DNA from: Vulcanimicrobiota bacterium
GTDB lineage: Bacteria; Vulcanimicrobiota; Vulcanimicrobiia; Vulcanimicrobiales; Vulcanimicrobiaceae
Direction of reading: 5' to 3'
DNA length: 6,155 nt
NCBI GenBank assembly: GCA_019233165.1
Contig: JAFAMS010000505.1
Coordinates: forward strand, 1-6,155
The position numbers were made by a program, and so were the translations under genes. Positions 5,416-6,155 of the stretch are shown here, in pieces (the stretch's first letter is position 1; the number at the start of each line of letters is the position of its first letter). The notes beneath the pieces were generated by a model. That model worked only from the letters and a program-made list of their open reading frames with translations. It was not told where the DNA came from and did no database searches.

Positions 5416-6155
5416 CCCCGCCACGATCGTGTCGGTGTCGTAATCGAGCATGCTCACGTAGTCGTGAACTTGCGGGACGACGCCGAGCGAGTCGTCGTAG
5501 AGAACGGCGATCTTCGAGATCCCCGCGCTCTTCGCGAGCGTCTGCATGAGCTTGGGATTATATTCCGGCTCCGTGAAGACGGCGCGCACGTGGTGCGTCT
5601 TTGCCAGGTCGACGAGGCGGGCGAGATCCGCGGGATTCGGTTCGCGGCCGGGGGACGTCTCGATCACGCCGAGCGTCCGCAGCCCGAAACGTTTGTTGTA
5701 ATAGGACCACGCATCGTGAAAGACGAGCATCTCGCGATTCTGCGGCGGAATCGTCGCGATCTTCTCCCGGATGCGCGCGACGAGCGCGACGAGCTGTCGA
5801 TCGTACGCTGCGGCGCGGGCACGATAGCCGTCGGCGCCGGCGGGGTCTGCCGCGATCAAGCCGTCGCGCATCTTCGCAACGTAGACGCGCGCAAACTCGG
5901 GATCCATCCACAAATGCGGGTTCCCGCCGGCGACCGGTAAGCCGTCGGTGCACACGACCCGGATCAAATTCGGCGAGGCGGCGGCCGCGATCGTGTGCGC
6001 GAGCCACTCCTCGAGCCCCGCGCCGTTCGCAACCAACAGTCGCGAAGACTTGAGCCGCGCGATGTCCGTGGGCGTCGGCTGATACGTATCAGGCGAGGCC
6101 GCGACCGGTACGAGCGACGAGACCGCGGCGCGGCTTCCCGCGACCGCCGAGAGCA
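5404..6155 (-). CDS. Metal ABC transporter substrate-binding protein (ZnuA/TroA family), N-terminus beyond window
   Basis: Extracytoplasmic protein that captures zinc or manganese and delivers it to an ABC importer. The frame is open to the window edge, so about 249 residues are visible and the signal sequence is missing; a TTG at 6036 is internal, not the start. Family motifs run in order: SLVPVAASPDTYQPTPTDI (codons about 6117-6061), LLVANGAGLEEWL, GGNPHLWMDP with second-ligand His (5914-5916), VFHDAWSYYNKRFGL with third-ligand His (5716-5718), FTEPEYNPK, and a C-terminal LYDDSLG region holding the likely acidic fourth ligand (5491-5496). The first ligand, normally His in DPHxYxP, is Asp here (6088-6090). 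No His-rich loop, seen in many ZnuA proteins, is present. A third-position His is more zinc-like. It is the likely partner of the ATPase/permease at the left end, though 4.6 kb away. Its TAA lies within the convergent nucleotidyltransferase gene. Confidence 0.9.
   Translation of the reverse strand, partial: LSAVAGSRAAVSSLVPVAASPDTYQPTPTDIARLKSSRLLVANGAGLEEWLAHTIAAAASPNLIRVVCTDGLPVAGGNPHLWMDPEFARVYVAKMRDGLIAADPAGADGYRARAAAYDRQLVALVARIREKIATIPPQNREMLVFHDAWSYYNKRFGLRTLGVIETSPGREPNPADLARLVDLAKTHHVRAVFTEPEYNPKLMQTLAKSAGISKIAVLYDDSLGVVPQVHDYVSMLDYDTDTIVAGLKG

Noticed and set aside
5394..5417. Possible terminator hairpin at the convergent junction (GGCT/AGCC)
   Set aside because: The stem is only four base pairs with a long loop and no T-run, so it is not distinguishable from chance.
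6034..6036. TTG as start of the metal-binding protein
   Set aside because: The conserved family sequence (VPVAASPDTYQPTPTDI and the following LKSSRLLVANG) continues upstream in the same frame to the window edge, so the gene is truncated by the window and does not start here.

Overview
The window is about 6.2 kb of very GC-rich, gene-dense bacterial DNA, and every gene recognised in it looks bacterial. There are seven coding regions, two of them cut by the window edges, and no gap longer than about 60 bases. Gene ends overlap or abut at four of the six junctions, and the other two are short divergent gaps. The lineage cannot be named from this sequence. The C+G-heavy third positions and gene content would suit several high-GC, poorly cultured phyla (for example Eremiobacterota/WPS-2-like lineages), but that is only a guess. 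I saw no rRNA, tRNA, CRISPR array, insertion sequence, integrase or phage gene.

Layout from left to right. On the minus strand lie the first 14 codons of an ABC-3 type metal permease (1-43) and, fused to it by a TGATG overlap, its Mn/Zn-type ATPase (43-789). A 49-base divergent gap follows. On the plus strand come an exported M13 zinc metallopeptidase (839-2860) and, joined by a GTGA overlap, a D-2-hydroxyacid dehydrogenase (2857-3852). Its stop overlaps the stop of a convergent branched-chain aminotransferase gene, ilvE (3849-4790, minus). A second divergent gap of 58 bases carries inverted repeats and leads to a MobA/MocA-like nucleotidyltransferase (4849-5415, plus). The last 12 bases of that gene are also the last 12 bases of a minus-strand metal-binding protein gene (5404 to beyond 6155).

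Functionally, the two ends of the window look like parts of one Zn/Mn uptake system: a periplasmic binding protein on the right, and an ATPase plus permease on the left, all on the same strand. About 4.6 kb holding four unrelated genes on both strands lies between them. The interior genes are amino-acid and keto-acid metabolism (aminotransferase, dehydrogenase), an exported zinc peptidase and a cofactor- or sugar-type nucleotidyltransferase. Their pathway links are inferred.

Nothing here demands a new biological system. The points most worth a second look are the split metal transporter, the Asp in place of the usual first metal-binding His in its binding protein, the His-rich tail of its ATPase, and the compact overlapping junctions and symmetric repeat around the divergent ilvE start.
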